Position numbers and translations under genes: made by a program
Shown here: positions 1 through 5,270 of the stretch, piece after piece
Layout of the letters: every line of letters begins with the position of its first letter
Numbering within the stretch: position 1 is the stretch's first letter
Notes under the pieces: generated by a model
What the model saw: only the letters and a program-made list of their open reading frames with translations
Database searches by the model: none
What the model was told of the DNA's origin: nothing
Assembly (NCBI GenBank): GCA_043812055.1
Contig: JBDRMN010000030.1
Coordinates: 1 to 5,575, forward strand
Length of the DNA stretch: 5,575 nt
Reading direction: 5' to 3'
From: JBDRMN01 sp043812055
Lineage (GTDB): Bacteria > Patescibacteriota > Gracilibacteria > JAHISY01

Positions 1-102
1 AAACTTTTCTCCTTTTATTCCAATTCCCAGTCCTATTATTGCTCCCGTTGCGGGAACACTTGCAACCATTAATCCAACCGTTATCAATGATTTTATAATC
101 AT
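1..102 (-). CDS. Partial small membrane or secreted protein (N-terminus only)
   Basis: An open frame runs from an ATG at 102 leftward past the window edge, giving 34 residues that begin MIIKSLITVGLMVASVPATG. A single Lys is followed by a hydrophobic stretch (about residues 5-29) with several Ala, Gly and Ile residues. This fits a transmembrane helix or an uncleaved signal anchor, and a Sec signal peptide is also possible. The start lies 12 bases after the groES stop on the same strand, so co-transcription with groES is likely. A weak GGGA lies a few bases upstream, which is not a convincing ribosome binding site. I do not recognise the family and the visible part is too short to assign a function. 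It is clearly not groEL, whose N-terminus is hydrophilic and conserved. The frame is open and well placed, but a chance frame cannot be excluded. Confidence 0.5.
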   Translation of the reverse strand, partial: MIIKSLITVGLMVASVPATGAIIGLGIGIKGEKF

Positions 103-114
103 AGCATTCCCAAA

Positions 115-420
115 TTATTTCACGAGAACCGCAATTACATCTGATTCCTGAATAAAAAAATACTCATCTTCACCCAGCTTCACTTCCGTCGGGCCGTATT
201 TGGAATAAAGAATCGTGTCTCCTGTCTTCACGCTCATCGCTTTCCGTTTCCCATCTTTGCCAACTTTTCCCGGGCCGACTGCAACGACTTTGGCCTTTTG
301 GGGTTTTTCTTTGTCAGCGGTGTCAGGAATGAAGATGCCGCTGGCGGTTTTTTCCAGTTCTTTTTCCGGCTCAATCAGAATGTAGTCGTTGACCGGTTGG
401 ATTTTCGTTTTTGAAGCCAT
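115..420 (-). CDS. groES: Co-chaperonin GroES (Hsp10)
   Basis: This 101-aa product is the usual length for GroES, the heptameric lid that caps GroEL and encloses folding substrates in the cytoplasm. Visible family features are the opening strand IQPVNDYILIEPE (residues 7-19), the mobile loop around residues 18-34 with the GroEL-contacting hydrophobic triplet IFI (29-31) after TASG, and VVAVGPGK (45-52) before the roof hairpin. KTGDTILYSKYGPTEVK (65-81) and the closing ESDVIAVL (92-99) follow. The ATG at 420 gives the expected N-terminus. No Shine-Dalgarno sequence precedes it: the upstream bases are pyrimidine-rich (CCCTTCTTC). A strong promoter lies upstream at 454-482, giving a predicted leader of about 27 bases. 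groEL, the usual downstream partner, is absent and a small hydrophobic protein follows instead. The identity is secure from sequence motifs. Confidence 0.95.
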   Translation of the reverse strand: MASKTKIQPVNDYILIEPEKELEKTASGIFIPDTADKEKPQKAKVVAVGPGKVGKDGKRKAMSVKTGDTILYSKYGPTEVKLGEDEYFFIQESDVIAVLVK

Positions 421-453
421 TTGAAGAAGGGTTAAGTGTTTCAGCGGGCACGA

Positions 454-482
454 ATTTTAGGGGTGGAATAGTTTGAAGTCAA
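454..482 (-). promoter_or_regulatory. Sigma-70-type promoter for groES
   Basis: Read on the minus strand, TTGACT (482-477) and TAAAAT (459-454) are separated by exactly 17 bases. That is close to the TTGACA/TATAAT consensus. Transcription would start near 447, about 27 bases before the groES ATG. No CIRCE-type heat-shock operator is seen. The -35 box shares bases 477-478 with the -35 box of the opposite promoter for ilvB. Confidence 0.7.
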
Positions 483-501
483 GTGTTTTAAGCCGTAAAA
501 T
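473..501 (+). promoter_or_regulatory. Sigma-70-type promoter for ilvB, predicted leaderless
   Basis: TTGAAG (473-478) and TAAAAT (496-501) are separated by exactly 17 bases. Only six bases lie between the -10 box and the ATG at 508, so the usual start point (about 7 bases after the -10 box) falls on the A of the start codon. There is no Shine-Dalgarno sequence, which agrees with a leaderless transcript. The promoter is back to back with that of groES and overlaps it at the -35 boxes. Confidence 0.65.
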
Positions 502-507
502 GGTTTT

Positions 508-2187
508 ATGCAAAAAACCGGAAGTGAAATCATTTGCGAAAGTTTGATAGCGGAAAAGGTTGATACAGTTTTTGGCTATCCGGGCGGAGCGGTGCTCCCG
601 CTTTACGATACGCTTACGAAATACGAAAAAAAACTACGCCACATTCTCACGCGTCACGAGCAGGGGGCGGCTTTCGCGGCCTGCGGTTACGCGCAATCTT
701 CCGGCAGGGTCGGAGTTTGTTTCGCGACCAGCGGTCCGGGAGCGACGAATCTGATTACCGGTATCGCCAATGCCCATCTCGATTCGATTCCGGTAGTGGC
801 GATTACCGGACAGGTGGCTGGTCCGCTTGTGGGCACGGATGCTTTTCAGGAGGCGGACATTACTGGCATCACGCTGCCGATCACGAAGCACAATTATTTG
901 ATTGCCGACGTGCAGGATCTCGCTCCTGCGCTGAAAGAAGCTTTTCATCTCGCGCGGAGTGGCCGGCCGGGGCCGGTACATATCGATATCACAAAAGATG
1001 CCCAGATTGCCGCGACCAAATTTAACTACCGCAAAACCCCGGTGCGTCTTCCCGGCTATCTTGAGCGGGGACCTGCTTCCGGGAAGCAGATTGCCAGCGC
1101 AGCCAAACTTATAAAATCCGCTCACCAGCCGGTAGTGATCGCGGGACATGGGGTGCTTATTTCTGGCGCCAGTCTAGAGCTTCAGGATTTCGTGAAAAGG
1201 ATCGACGCCCCGGTTTGTGCGACGCTGCTGGGAATTTCCTCCGTTCCTTTCGGTGCGAAGAATTATCTCGGCATGCTCGGTATGCACGGGACTCCTGAGG
1301 CGAATTTTGCCGTTTCCCATGCGGATTTGATTATCTCGGTCGGATCCCGTTTCGACGACCGGATTACGGGCAAACTAGATGAGTTCACTGCGGAGGCGAA
1401 GGTGATTCACATCGACATTGATTCGGCGGAAATTGGCAAAATCATCAAACCGGATGCGCCGGTCGTCGCTGATGCGAAGGATGCGTTGAAGAAATTAACG
1501 CATAAAACTTCGCAGCAGAAGCACGCCAATTGGCACGCCCGGATTCGCGAATATTCCAAACAAATCGAGGCGAAACTGCGCGAGCTCGACAGACCCAGTA
1601 AGCGCCTGAAAGCCTACGAAGTCATCCACGCCGTGAATGCCACTTCTCCCAACGCGTTCATCGTTTCCGATGTGGGGCAAAATCAAATGTGGGCGGCGAT
1701 GCATTTCCGTTTCCGCAAGCCGGGAAGGTACCTGGCGAGTGGGGGACTGGGGTCGATGGGTTACGGTTTGCCGGCGGCGCTCGGAGCGCAGGTCGCCAAC
1801 CCGCGCGAAACAGTCTGGTGTTTGACGGGTGACGGGGGTATTCAAATGAACTTGCAGGAACTGACAACTCTCGCTCAAGAAAAAATTCCGCTGAAGATCG
1901 CGGTTTTCAATAACGGCTATCTCGGTATGGTGCGCCAGTGGCAGGAGCTTTTTTTCAACAAGAACTATTCCCACACGCCGCTGCTGAATCCGGATTTCGT
2001 GAAAGTGGCCCAGGCCTGCGGGCTGAAAGCTTTCCGGGCTAGCAAGCCTTCGGAGGCTCTCGCCGTTACGCGTAAAGCCGCCAAAACTCCCGGGCCGGTT
2101 CTCGTGGAGTACATGGTCGAGCGGGAGGAGAATGTTTTTCCGATGGTCGCGCCGGGGGACGCTTTGAAAAACACTAGGATTAAATAG
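508..2187 (+). CDS. ilvB: Acetolactate (acetohydroxyacid) synthase, large catalytic subunit
   Basis: The product is 559 aa, the usual size for this thiamine-diphosphate enzyme. It condenses two pyruvates to acetolactate, or pyruvate and 2-oxobutyrate to acetohydroxybutyrate, the first common step of Val/Leu/Ile synthesis. The N-terminal ThDP domain shows FGYPGGAVLPLYD (22-34), the activating glutamate E51 in RHEQGAAFA, and SGPGATNL (75-82). Next come GTDAFQEADITGIT (109-122) and a central FAD-type domain with GSRFDDRITGKL (279-290). The C-terminal ThDP/Mg site is GDGGIQMN (441-448) to NNGYLGMVRQWQ (468-479). The RQWQ stretch (W478) favours the anabolic FAD-containing type over the catabolic AlsS/BudB type. 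The ATG at 508 is chosen because it matches family N-termini and sits at the predicted transcription start. No ilvN/ilvH regulatory subunit, ilvC or ilvD is adjacent. The gene stands alone, divergent from groES. Confidence 0.93.
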   Translation: MQKTGSEIICESLIAEKVDTVFGYPGGAVLPLYDTLTKYEKKLRHILTRHEQGAAFAACGYAQSSGRVGVCFATSGPGATNLITGIANAHLDSIPVVAITGQVAGPLVGTDAFQEADITGITLPITKHNYLIADVQDLAPALKEAFHLARSGRPGPVHIDITKDAQIAATKFNYRKTPVRLPGYLERGPASGKQIASAAKLIKSAHQPVVIAGHGVLISGASLELQDFVKRIDAPVCATLLGISSVPFGAKNYLGMLGMHGTPEANFAVSHADLIISVGSRFDDRITGKLDEFTAEAKVIHIDIDSAEIGKIIKPDAPVVADAKDALKKLTHKTSQQKHANWHARIREYSKQIEAKLRELDRPSKRLKAYEVIHAVNATSPNAFIVSDVGQNQMWAAMHFRFRKPGRYLASGGLGSMGYGLPAALGAQVANPRETVWCLTGDGGIQMNLQELTTLAQEKIPLKIAVFNNGYLGMVRQWQELFFNKNYSHTPLLNPDFVKVAQACGLKAFRASKPSEALAVTRKAAKTPGPVLVEYMVEREENVFPMVAPGDALKNTRIK

Positions 2188-2231
2188 AGCTAGGTTTAAA
2201 ACGCCGGAGCTTAACTTGATTTTATAGTTCT

Positions 2232-2292
2232 GGAAAACAGGGAACAGGGAACAGGAGGTTCCAAGTTTCAGGTTTCATGTTTCACGTTTAAA
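2232..2292. repeat. Heptanucleotide repeat array A
   Basis: After the ilvB stop, two GGAACAG units (2241-2254) are followed by four 7-base units: GTTTCAG (2265-2271), GTTTCAT (2272-2278), GTTTCAC (2279-2285) and GTTTAAA (2286-2292). On the minus strand these read as TGAAAC-type heptads. GGAAC (2248-2252) and GTTCC (2258-2262) can pair as a 5-bp stem, joining the two halves in inverted sense. Together with array B it brackets the 155-aa gene. A perfect 10-base palindrome, GTCGTACGAC, follows directly at 2293-2302. The rest of this 174-base gap (2188-2361) shows no gene and no clear intrinsic terminator. Confidence 0.7.
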
Positions 2293-2361
2293 GTCGTACG
2301 ACAAAATAGCGCAAAGTTACGCAATTATGTAGTAGGGCTAGGGGATTAGGTGTCAGGATTA

Positions 2362-2829
2362 TTAACGGGGCTCTGGATCAATAAGCTTGGAAATATTTTC
2401 ATTGAACTCTTGAGCAAGCTGAATTAACTTTTTCGCTGTCTCCTTTCTTGCTTGAATTATTTTCACTGATGTTCCAAGCAAGAGCGTTCCTACTTTGTTT
2501 CTAGTTCGCCCTTGTATTTCAAGAATATATAGTTCTGCAAGCAGTCGATTAATTTCCAATGATAATAGAGTTAGCAATTTAGCTATTTCAGTTTCAGGTT
2601 TAGTTGTTTCAAAAAAGGGAGTTATGAGCTTATTTATTTCCATGGCTTTTCCGAGTAGCTGGTCAACTAGTGCTGGGTCGCTGTAATCATCATCGAGTCC
2701 TTCTTCATAAAGCAGGACATTCTTTTCTAAATCGGCAGCTTCCTCAAAAAGTTTACTCAACCCTTCTAGTAATTCTGAAAATTCCGGAACGATTTCAGTA
2801 GACCCTTTTTCTGTTTCTGGGGAAGTCAT
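2362..2829 (-). CDS. Hypothetical helical protein, 155 aa
   Basis: I do not recognise this protein. From the ATG at 2829 it is 155 aa and begins MTSPETEKGSTEIVPEF. An upstream in-frame TTG at 2883 would add 18 residues (KICFTSKK...) but is less likely: it is a weaker start, and the extension differs in character from the acidic N-terminus. The sequence is rich in Leu, Glu, Lys and Ile. It suggests several amphipathic helices (about residues 17-45, 52-72, 80-105 and 114-150), an acidic patch at LDDDYSD (45-51), and no signal peptide or membrane helix. A soluble, mostly helical bundle is inferred. It is the last of three minus-strand orphan genes and converges on ilvB. It is flanked by the two heptad arrays. 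No Shine-Dalgarno sequence is visible and base composition is AT-richer than ilvB. The frame is long enough to be trusted as real, but no function can be assigned. Confidence 0.7.
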   Translation of the reverse strand: MTSPETEKGSTEIVPEFSELLEGLSKLFEEAADLEKNVLLYEEGLDDDYSDPALVDQLLGKAMEINKLITPFFETTKPETEIAKLLTLLSLEINRLLAELYILEIQGRTRNKVGTLLLGTSVKIIQARKETAKKLIQLAQEFNENISKLIDPEPR

Positions 2830-2912
2830 AATTAGCAAATTAAAATAAGGACTGATTTTCTTCGAAGTAAAGCAAATTTTCAAACCTCAAGAATAAGAAA
2901 CTTGTTCATGCA

Positions 2913-2983
2913 TGAAGCGTGGAACTTGAAACCCCAAAGGGGCCCCGTTGGGGCGTGAAACTTAAAACTTAAAACTTAAAGCG
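2913..2983. repeat. Heptanucleotide repeat array B, interrupted by GC hairpins
   Basis: Seven-base units read on the plus strand: TGAAGCG (2913-2919), TGGAACT (2920-2926) and TGAAACC (2927-2933). A GC-rich interruption follows. Then come TGAAACT (2956-2962), TAAAACT (2963-2969), TAAAACT (2970-2976) and TAAAGCG (2977-2983). The units are the same family as array A but in opposite orientation. The last units overlap the 3' end of the 109-aa gene and contain its stop codon. The unit is too short and variable, and lacks spacers, for a CRISPR array. Confidence 0.7.
2932..2953. other. Twin GC stem-loops inside array B
   Basis: CCCC-AAA-GGGG (2932-2942) is followed directly by CCCC-GTT-GGGG (2943-2953), giving two adjacent 4-bp all-GC stems with 3-base loops. 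The two inner tetrads can also pair with each other. There is no T-run on either side, so this is not a typical intrinsic terminator, although a stem here could pause polymerase or protect the 3' end of the 109-aa mRNA. Confidence 0.55.
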
Positions 2984-3305
2984 CGGCGATTCTGGCGCGA
3001 GCGGCCTTAGTCAACTTGAGCGTTTGCTCATTAAATCTGCTTATTCGTGCGTTTAATTCTCTCGTGTCATCCCAAAAAGTGCTGCTTTGGGGATCGTCTT
3101 TCCAGCCTGGACTGTCGCCCAATGCTTCATCTACATTGAAATGCCCATGAAGAATAAGAATTGCTGAACCGAGTTCGTTGTGGATTTCTGCAATTTCGAT
3201 AAGCGCTTTAATTCTTTCACGGAATGGTTTAACAACATTTTCCAAAGATTCTGCCGCGAGATTCACGGAAGTTTTTTTCGGAGCGGGTGTTTCAATTTCA
3301 GTCAT
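2976..3305 (-). CDS. Hypothetical soluble protein, 109 aa
   Basis: I do not recognise this protein. It starts at the ATG at 3305 with MTEIETPAPKKTSVNLAAES and is 109 aa. A helical segment is likely at about 20-55 (ENVVKPFRERIKALIEIAEIHNELGSAILIL). It is followed by a polar, Asp/Trp-containing middle (DEALGDSPGWKDDPQSSTFWDD, about 59-80) and a final basic helix (82-109, ending KAARARIAAL). No signal peptide or membrane span is seen. It lies between two other orphan genes on the same strand, 116 bases after the 137-aa gene. No Shine-Dalgarno sequence is visible (upstream CCTAAGTAAA). The last Leu codon and the TAA stop lie inside heptad array B, so the C-terminus may have been set by repeat growth. 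Its acidic MTxxET start loosely resembles that of the 155-aa neighbour, but this is too little to claim homology. Confidence 0.65.
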   Translation of the reverse strand: MTEIETPAPKKTSVNLAAESLENVVKPFRERIKALIEIAEIHNELGSAILILHGHFNVDEALGDSPGWKDDPQSSTFWDDTRELNARISRFNEQTLKLTKAARARIAAL

Positions 3306-3421
3306 TTTACTTAGGTTAAAAAAACACTTGGTAGAGCATTTTCTCCAATTTAAAAAAACAGTGCAAATTCTGTCTGGGTCAAAAAGTTGATCAGCTTTCA
3401 GGCGTTTTCTAAGTTTTAATT

Positions 3422-3835
3422 CTATTTCTTCTTTCCAAAGCCAAGCAGTCTGGTGAGGTCTTCACTCTGGATAACCCCACCCTTCGGCTCATGAAATAAA
3501 AGTTGTCCGTACCAATCCACCCAAACCTTCTGTCCGGATCCATCTTTGTCCTGAATGCGGATTTCTACTAAGTGGGGATTAGGTCCTTTTTCACCGATGT
3601 AAAGAGCCGCTTCAATGCTTTGCGTCTTGCTGTTGAGGCTAGCAATTTTTTTGCCATTACTTTTGAGAAAGATGGCATTATTTTTTATTTCGATAGTTTT
3701 GGCTGCCGCCGGAGTTATTTTTAGCTCAAAATCATTTCCCAAATTATCTTTACTCTCACTCGCATTTTCCGCCGCTTGCCTTTCCGGACCACCTGCGAAA
3801 AAGAGCAGACGTCGGGGAGTGTTGAAGTTTTGCAT
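3422..3835 (-). CDS. Hypothetical protein, 137 aa, basic N-terminus and beta-rich core
   Basis: I do not recognise this protein. It starts at the ATG at 3835 with MQNFNTPRRLLFFAGGPERQ and is 137 aa. The N-terminus combines paired Arg with a short hydrophobic run (PRRLLFFAGG, 7-16) that is too short for a membrane helix. A polar linker (17-35) follows. Next is a segment of alternating hydrophobic residues (about 36-115: FELKITP, IEIKNNAIFLKSNGKKIASL, LVEIRIQDKDG, KVWVDWYGQLLFHEP) that suggests a small beta-barrel or sandwich. A C-terminal helix ends in KKK. A good promoter lies at 3867-3895, predicting a leader of about 25 bases that is A-rich and lacks a Shine-Dalgarno sequence. It begins the run of three orphan genes downstream of the M16 peptidase. 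No function can be assigned. Confidence 0.7.
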   Translation of the reverse strand: MQNFNTPRRLLFFAGGPERQAAENASESKDNLGNDFELKITPAAAKTIEIKNNAIFLKSNGKKIASLNSKTQSIEAALYIGEKGPNPHLVEIRIQDKDGSGQKVWVDWYGQLLFHEPKGGVIQSEDLTRLLGFGKKK

Positions 3836-3866
3836 TTTTGTTTTAGTTAGTTTGGTTATTGGTGAT

Positions 3867-3895
3867 ATTGTACCATATTTTTGGTTTTAAATCAA
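3867..3895 (-). promoter_or_regulatory. Sigma-70-type promoter for the 137-aa gene
   Basis: On the minus strand TTGATT (3895-3890) and TACAAT (3872-3867) are separated by exactly 17 bases. The expected start is near 3860, about 25 bases before the ATG at 3835. The -35 box covers the TGA stop codon (3894-3892) of the peptidase gene. The 137-aa gene, and perhaps the two after it, therefore has its own transcription start. Confidence 0.7.
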
Positions 3896-5154
3896 GTTAA
3901 TAGTTTAGCGAGTTCTTCCTCCCGTCCCCCGAACGGTCCGATTGCTGCCAATCTCAAGTTTTTCGGCACGAAGATTTTCTGCGCGAGGATCTGAATGTCT
4001 TTTTCACTCGCTGCCTCGATTTTCGCGAAGATGCCCTCAATGGAAAGTTGCTTCTCGTAAAGCAGATGCTGTTTGCCGATCAGGTGGGCGTATTCTTCAG
4101 AGTCTTCGAGCCGCAGTGTGAGTTTGCCTTTGAGAAACTCCTTAGCGCGCTTAAGCTCATCCGCATCTGTTCCCTGCTCTGCCAAGCATTCATACTCCGT
4201 GCGAATCGCGCTCACGGCCAGGGGTAGGCGTTTCAGATCCACTCCGGCGCTGGTCGAAACTACGCCGACGTCAGTGTAGTCATCCGTATTGGTGCGAATG
4301 TAATAGCAGAGGCCTTTTTTCTCTCGCACATTCAGAAACATCCGCGAGCTCATGTTTCCACCGAGGATTATGGCGAGGAGACGCTGGACCCAGTGCGCAT
4401 CACCCTCAGCCGGGATACCCGGCACGCCGAGGACGAGGTGGCCCTGCTCGGTCGCCTTATTCTGAATCTTGACCGGACTCTTTGCCTTGAAATCCTTAAG
4501 GGCTTTCCAGTCAAAACTCTTTTTACCGTTCTCGAACTGAAAAAACTTTTCGATCTGCTTCACCACTTCGGTATGCTCGCATTTCCCCGTGACCGCAATC
4601 ACGATGTTTTCGGGCTGGTAGAGCTCAGTTTTGTAATTCACAAAATCATCTCGCTGGAAAGACTTGATATTTGCTTTCGTACCAATCTGATCCCGACCCA
4701 TCGGTTGGTCGCCGAAAAGTAAACGTTCGAAATCCCAGCCGACCTGGTACATCGGGGTGTCCTGGTACATATTGTATTCCTCGAGAATCACGCCGCGCTC
4801 TTTCTCGATTTCCTCGGCCGGGAAAGTCGCGCTAACCAGCATGTCGGACAAAACATCGTAAGCAATCTCCGCTTTCTCCGAGCGCACTTTCACGAAATAG
4901 CCCGCATATTCCTTACCGGTGAACGCGTTGAAGTCACCCCCCACCGCATCAACTGCCTCGCTGACCTCTTTTGTATTTTTGAACTTCTCGCCGCCTTTGA
5001 AAAACATGTGCTCGAGGAAGTGGCTGAGCCCGTTGCGCTTTTTCGTCTCGTAGCGGCTGCCGGCGCCGACCAAGACGAGGCAAGTGATTGCTTCGGTGCC
5101 GGCAAGGGATTTGGTGACGACCTTGAGCCCAGAAGAGAGTGTGGTGAGTTGCAT
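3892..5154 (-). CDS. M16-family zinc metallopeptidase (processing-peptidase-like)
   Basis: This 420-aa protein has the size and layout of the single-unit M16B peptidases (mitochondrial processing peptidase/PqqL-like), which degrade or process peptides within a closed chamber, usually as dimers. The inverted zinc motif HxxEH is present as HFLEH (H45, E48, H49). The third ligand glutamate is E125 or E126 in GVILEEYNMYQD. VGGDFNAFTGKEYAGYF (71-87) is typical of the active domain, and SRMFLNVREKKGLCYYI (270-286) is the conserved Arg/Tyr motif of the C-terminal domain. All catalytic residues are present, so it should be active. No signal peptide is seen, so a cytoplasmic location is inferred. The ATG at 5154 gives the usual MQLTTLSSGLKVV opening. 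No Shine-Dalgarno sequence precedes it. The start codon lies inside a 16-base direct repeat flanking a small insertion. Confidence 0.93.
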   Translation of the reverse strand: MQLTTLSSGLKVVTKSLAGTEAITCLVLVGAGSRYETKKRNGLSHFLEHMFFKGGEKFKNTKEVSEAVDAVGGDFNAFTGKEYAGYFVKVRSEKAEIAYDVLSDMLVSATFPAEEIEKERGVILEEYNMYQDTPMYQVGWDFERLLFGDQPMGRDQIGTKANIKSFQRDDFVNYKTELYQPENIVIAVTGKCEHTEVVKQIEKFFQFENGKKSFDWKALKDFKAKSPVKIQNKATEQGHLVLGVPGIPAEGDAHWVQRLLAIILGGNMSSRMFLNVREKKGLCYYIRTNTDDYTDVGVVSTSAGVDLKRLPLAVSAIRTEYECLAEQGTDADELKRAKEFLKGKLTLRLEDSEEYAHLIGKQHLLYEKQLSIEGIFAKIEAASEKDIQILAQKIFVPKNLRLAAIGPFGGREEELAKLLT

Positions 5155-5158
5155 ATAG
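5143..5158. repeat. 16-base direct repeat, proximal copy (covers peptidase start codon)
   Basis: GGTGAGTTGCATATAG at 5143-5158 is repeated exactly at 5271-5286. The identity ends at both sides of the 16 bases. This copy is continuous with the intact peptidase gene: the CAT at 5152-5154 is its ATG on the minus strand. Confidence 0.9.
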
Positions 5159-5270
5159 AAGGTATTTTAAAAGGAAATGGCCTGCCCCGCGACTTTAAGG
5201 GAACCTACTCCCGTGACTTTGAGGGGGGCCTGCCCCCGCGAAAGCCCCGAAGGGGCCACTTAGTGGCGGG
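5159..5270. mobile_element. Putative 112-base insertion with 16-base target duplication
   Basis: The 112 bases between the two 16-base direct repeats are strongly GC-rich in their distal two thirds and internally repetitive, unlike the sequence on either side. Two similar 16-mers (5186-5201 and 5210-5225, differing at two bases) and two copies of GGCCTGCCCC(C)GCGA (5179-5192 and 5227-5241) are visible, plus several GC hairpins. It encodes no protein beyond a short chance frame. The simplest reading is a small non-autonomous element that inserted at the peptidase start and duplicated the target. A 16-base duplication is long for classical transposons, so another mechanism, such as template-switching repair, is possible. 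Confidence 0.5.
5164..5169 (-). promoter_or_regulatory. Possible -10 box for the M16 peptidase inside the insertion
   Basis: On the minus strand TAAAAT (5169-5164) lies nine bases before the peptidase ATG at 5154, a spacing like that of the ilvB -10 box. It lies inside the inserted segment. No good -35 hexamer is found 16-18 bases upstream, where the sequence is GC-rich, so the call is weak. Confidence 0.3.

Noticed and set aside
421..507. CIRCE heat-shock operator upstream of groES
   Set aside because: Only a loose TTAAGTG/CACGAA-like pairing is visible. The conserved TTAGCACTC-N9-GAGTGCTAA is not present.
500..547. ATG at 500 as an alternative ilvB start
   Set aside because: It is out of frame with ilvB and stops after 15 codons. 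The ATG overlaps the predicted -10 box.
634..1149. Long minus-strand open frame opposite ilvB
   Set aside because: It is fully inside the conserved ilvB coding sequence, and its Arg-rich product has no family features.
1495..1974. Second minus-strand open frame opposite ilvB
   Set aside because: It is antisense to the conserved C-terminal ThDP domain of ilvB and shows no recognisable motifs.
2188..2240. Intrinsic terminator after ilvB
   Set aside because: Only the short AGCT pair (GAGCT and AGCTT) could pair, and no T-run follows a stable stem.
2830..2883. TTG at 2883 as the start of the 155-aa gene
   Set aside because: The extra 18 residues differ in character from the rest, the GAGG is only one base from the TTG, and the ATG at 2829 gives a more natural start.
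2232..2983. CRISPR array
   Set aside because: The repeats are 7-base tandem units with no spacers, and no cas genes are nearby.
3360..3421. Intrinsic terminator after the 137-aa gene (AAAGCTGATCAACTTTTT on the minus strand)
   Set aside because: The stem is short, AT-rich and has a C-A mismatch in the transcribed strand. A stable terminator is not supported.
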